A DNA stretch of 64,000 nt from Talaromyces rugulosus (Eukaryota; Ascomycota; Eurotiomycetes; Eurotiales; Trichocomaceae): contig NC_049565.1 of NCBI RefSeq assembly GCF_013368755.1, positions 558,001 through 622,000 of the forward strand. Reading direction: 5' to 3'. Position numbers and translations under genes: made by a program. Positions 62,101-64,000 of the stretch are shown one piece after another. How positions within the stretch are numbered: position 1 is the stretch's first letter; each line of letters opens with the position of its first letter. Under the pieces are notes generated by a model, which saw only the letters and a list, made by a program, of their open reading frames with translations, was not told the origin of the DNA and searched no databases.

Positions 62101-63296
62101 TGTACATCAACGGCGCGCGCGACCTGAAGCGCATCGAATCGGTGCAGCGCTCGCCTATTTATCAGAACTTCTCTGAGAGCGTGGCAGGGTGTGTGAGCCT
62201 GCGCGCCTACGCACACGCTACGGCCAGCTTCACGCATCAGAACCGAGTGCTTGTCGACAGCATAAACCAGGCGTATCTGCTGCAATGGGCAACGCAGGCA
62301 TGGCTGATGTTTCGCATTGACGTACTCAGCTCGCTTGTGTCGTTTTTCACCAGCATGTTTGTGCTGCTGAACTCGTCTCGCATCGACCGCGGCAGCGCTG
62401 GCCTGGTGCTTACATTCGCTGCCAGCTTCACCGAAAACGTCATGTGGTTTGTGCAAATATACAGTATCCTGCAGCGCGATCTCAACTCGATTGAACGCAT
62501 TCTGGAGTATGTCGGCGTCGAGCAGGAGGAAGAAAAGAAGGACAGAGGCATCTACGACCTGCCCAGCCCGTGGCCGACAGAGGGCCGGGTGAGCTTTCAC
62601 AGCTTCACAGCCCGCTACACGAACGATCTTGACCCGGTTTTGGACGATGTCAGCTTCGAAATACCGCCGGGCCAGCGCGTGGCTGTCGTTGGGCGTACAG
62701 GGGCTGGCAAAAGCTCACTCGCGCTGGCCTTGATTCGGGCGCTGCGCCCGGATACTGGACATGTTGAGATCGACGGCGTAGATATTCGCTCTTTGCCCCT
62801 GGAGCAGCTACGACAGGCGATCACGCTGGTGCCGCAGGATCCACAGCTGTTCGAGGGCACGATCCGTGACAACCTGGACCCTCTGCAAATGCACAGCAAC
62901 GCGGAATTGGTCTCGCTGCTGCGCGATATGCACGTCAGCCAGGCGACTGACAGCTATCTGAACCAAGCAGCAACAACACTGTCGCGCGGCCAGCGGCAGC
63001 TGCTGTGTATTGTGCGCGGGATATTGCGCAAAACACGCATTCTGGTTCTCGACGAAGCAACGGCGTCGTTGGACCACGACACGGACGCAGCCATCCAGGC
63101 GACTCTCAGGATCAGCATAGCCCAGGGAACGACAGTGCTGACGATTGCCCACCGGTTGCACACTGTGGCTGATTACGATAAGCTTGTGGTGCTTGATGGA
63201 GGGCGAGTAGTGGAGGACGGCCCTGTTGCGGAGCTGCTGGAGCGACGCGCTGCGTTTTGGCGGTTGTGCGAGGAGGCGGGCTACCAACCCGGTTGA
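58983..63296 (+). CDS. ABCC-type (MRP-like) full ABC exporter, 1437 aa
   Basis: A single exon. A short hydrophobic N-terminal region (about 25-150) precedes TMD1. NBD1 follows with Walker A GPSGAGKSSLLL (about 621), signature LSGGQKQR (about 724) and Walker B CVLLDDCLSAMD (about 745). Then come TMD2 (about 870-1170) and NBD2 with GRTGAGKSSLAL (about 1236), LSRGQRQ (about 1332) and ILVLDEATASLD (about 1352). NBD1 has Asp where the catalytic Glu normally follows Walker B, the degenerate first ATP site usual in ABCC proteins. It probably exports the NRPS product across the plasma or vacuolar membrane and may protect the producer. Transcription diverges from the NRPS gene. Its promoter and first 61 codons are duplicated, inverted, 27 kb away. 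Base composition is GC-rich compared with the NRPS gene. Confidence 0.92.
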   Translation: MAQCSIWGNGYVSSCLSEILPPSSCIASGLLILGMYHLYSRKGNILRRPEYMTVLSPLAIKLELLCLLLGGVLSFIRGYQSDTVLSTASPPAYLLLLVKLRLSSGSSLIPTLQTHSVVLYTLQCIFCAVTAHAQVVTNAAQPLLLTTLIQSAIFAILSLLHLASTRQPMDNNDAGDIRKDMTASFLSRMSFSWLDELVWKAFRATLEVPGLYPLSEEHKSETIAREFSSISSANLLRRLWQLTKYDAPALGGWAAVNSVAVYISPALIQIFLTYLDAADGTAWLCVGGFLAGGILAGTADCQCEWKRRQISAKVRAVLVNEIYEKVLRKRITRSTSGEDGEATGGDIFNLMSVDAESVSAVSGDLYFVWVAFPVQTGIGTWLLYRLLGISGVLGVLAMILLLPLNFLVARRAMAVQAQVLAASDKRIHATNDVLNNLKTIKYSAWVQPFMKRVLSKRSAEINELRARYIWWSVNMTTFHALPFVVTMITLFLYTVVWGGSLRTSTAFPALAIFGIIRIPLDRMASAASFMMRAYVSLRRIESFLLEGETGKYQQLSASASDSDSSRVGFENATFSWPSAVVGTSADHTSGEDILLTAMPASPFRLGNLNIAFQTNALNIVCGPSGAGKSSLLLSLLGEMDLLHGRVFLAHDENPSSSSSFNNTTAYCPQDPWIMNRSIRDNILMEQPFDGPRYERVLHATALQPDLAAMDHGDLALTGEGGCRLSGGQKQRIALARALYSPCKCVLLDDCLSAMDVHTANHVFFHGIKGLLMRGRTCILATHAVQLVTPHCGYVVVLDEGRVVGQGTPEKVISEGLVASDYVGTSSTQAHVESATLEYSVEVDDKPHDVEPQSTYTETRAEGKVAWAVMRTYLATMGKKSYWILVLIMFGAQQIATLGTSLWIKQWASEYDKESSSKPNVSYYIAVYAAIFLFYMLITFVRDLFTLHGALRASAAIYSSLLGAILNATPLFFDRTPLGQITNRLTKDVEAMDQSLPGFSINALQLVASMAMMLVLISTVVPVFLVAAVFICAAYYLVTVLYINGARDLKRIESVQRSPIYQNFSESVAGCVSLRAYAHATASFTHQNRVLVDSINQAYLLQWATQAWLMFRIDVLSSLVSFFTSMFVLLNSSRIDRGSAGLVLTFAASFTENVMWFVQIYSILQRDLNSIERILEYVGVEQEEEKKDRGIYDLPSPWPTEGRVSFHSFTARYTNDLDPVLDDVSFEIPPGQRVAVVGRTGAGKSSLALALIRALRPDTGHVEIDGVDIRSLPLEQLRQAITLVPQDPQLFEGTIRDNLDPLQMHSNAELVSLLRDMHVSQATDSYLNQAATTLSRGQRQLLCIVRGILRKTRILVLDEATASLDHDTDAAIQATLRISIAQGTTVLTIAHRLHTVADYDKLVVLDGGRVVEDGPVAELLERRAAFWRLCEEAGYQPG

Positions 63297-63799
63297 TTGA
63301 TTGATTGATTTGACCATCCCTGCATGTATGCCTGGGTAGGGGTGTGTGAGTACGAGTATGATGTTTGGAAACCGTCAATGAGTTTGATCTTGTATATTTT
63401 ACATTCAGCCCAATACCGGCAACACAAGCGCCAAAGGTTCTCAATAAAGGCCATCAACTCTCTTATTGAAGCCATATACGCGGACTCACCGAGGAAGTAT
63501 TGAATTACTTTTGGTGTTTATGGAGCACAATAAGCGAACGTGCATGTATCAATACGAGTACGCATAAGTAGACTTTGTGAAATGCGAACTGTATCTTTAA
63601 CGTACCTAAAGGCTGCTGTTTATGTATGAGCAAGAAATACCCAGAGCGGGAGACATGCCATGGTATTTTTGTTTCAGAAACAAGCAGAGTTCTTGACTGG
63701 AATACCAGGAATTTGTAAATATATAAAATTTGTAAGACATGAATTTTATACAGCTCGATACACATCCTTACAGCAAACAACATGCTCTAAGTAGTGAAA
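63297..63799. other. Intergenic region after the exporter
   Basis: It starts with a short TTGA/GATT repeat right after the stop codon (about 63293-63312). No supported gene; the minus-strand ORF at 63505-63783 is hydrophobic low-quality sequence without family features. Confidence 0.45.
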
Positions 63800-64000
63800 T
63801 CAGCCTTCCAATACTGACTGAATTGTACCAAGTACAGATCTGACCATTTCCTGCGAAAGTATACTTCCATCGCTGTCATAGGTAATTTCTAAATCTTCTC
63901 CAATTCTGCGTGCATAAAGTTCAGGTCTTTTTCGCGGAAGTAACGTGCTCTCGTGGATGAAAACAGAATATTTGATGCTTGATTGCGATGTTGACCCAAA
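63800..64000 (-). CDS. C-terminal end of an unidentified protein (partial)
   Basis: The minus strand is open from the window edge to TGA (63800-63802), 66 codons. It contains ESTLLPRKRPELYARRIGED, ITYDSDGSILS and then MVRSVLGTIQSVLEG. The alternation of a beta-strand pair and a final helix is reminiscent of the end of a condensation-domain or acyltransferase fold, but this is too short to assign. It could be a further gene of the peptide cluster. Confidence 0.4.
   Translation of the reverse strand, partial: FGSTSQSSIKYSVFIHESTLLPRKRPELYARRIGEDLEITYDSDGSILSQEMVRSVLGTIQSVLEG

Noticed and set aside
63505..63783. Minus-strand 92-aa hydrophobic ORF
   Set aside because: No conserved feature, AT-rich composition, and no sign of a start context or introns.
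1..64000. CRISPR arrays, rRNA and tRNA genes
   Set aside because: No regularly spaced identical repeats, no rRNA-like stretches, and no T-loop motif in a context that folds into a tRNA by eye.

Overview
The window looks like nuclear DNA of a filamentous ascomycete (Pezizomycotina). Genes carry short GT..AG introns (about 47-130 nt) with CTAAC-like branch points. There is a Zn2Cys6 regulator, fungal natural-product enzymes, and long AT-rich blocks holding a retrotransposon riddled with stop codons in the way repeat-induced point mutation (RIP) leaves it. I cannot name the species.

Left part (1-11.3 kb): the 3' end of a Cys/Met-type PLP enzyme, an unrecognised 538-aa protein, a divergent pair encoding 2-isopropylmalate synthase and a fused 3-isopropylmalate dehydratase, and a nine-exon Zn2Cys6 regulator. 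The promoters of the 538-aa gene and of the isopropylmalate pair share clustered copies of CGGWCCG, so this may be a small regulon making a leucine-like building block. Middle left (11.3-23 kb): AT-rich relics (a Ty3/gypsy element on the minus strand, LTR-like fragments, a hairpin element, degenerate tandem repeats) around two ordinary genes, a LOG-family phosphoribohydrolase and a CAF16-like ABC ATPase.

At about 22.96 kb the base composition jumps to GC-rich and an apparently intact seven-exon DUF3435 tyrosine recombinase follows (23.4-26.6 kb), the family that includes the captains of Starship elements. Right of it (27-39 kb) lie an F-box-like gene, an F-box/ankyrin gene, a 5'-truncated second DUF3435-like gene, and broken BTB, ankyrin and TPR (NLR-type) fragments.

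Right part (31.3-63.3 kb): a compact nonribosomal peptide cluster. It has a MIO-type aromatic ammonia-lyase or aminomutase, a glutamine-synthetase-like protein with an altered active site, a 5625-aa five-module NRPS (A-T-C repeated five times, ending in a condensation-type domain), and a divergent ABCC exporter. The simplest reading is a cyclic pentapeptide using cinnamate or beta-phenylalanine, exported by the ABCC pump. The core (26.15 kb) is flanked by an 868-bp inverted repeat that I could not distinguish by eye between copies. One copy contains the exporter promoter plus its first 61 codons; the other is a truncated copy beside a BTB relic. Recombination between them could invert the whole core. 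Whether the recombinase at 23 kb belongs to an element carrying this cluster is an open question.
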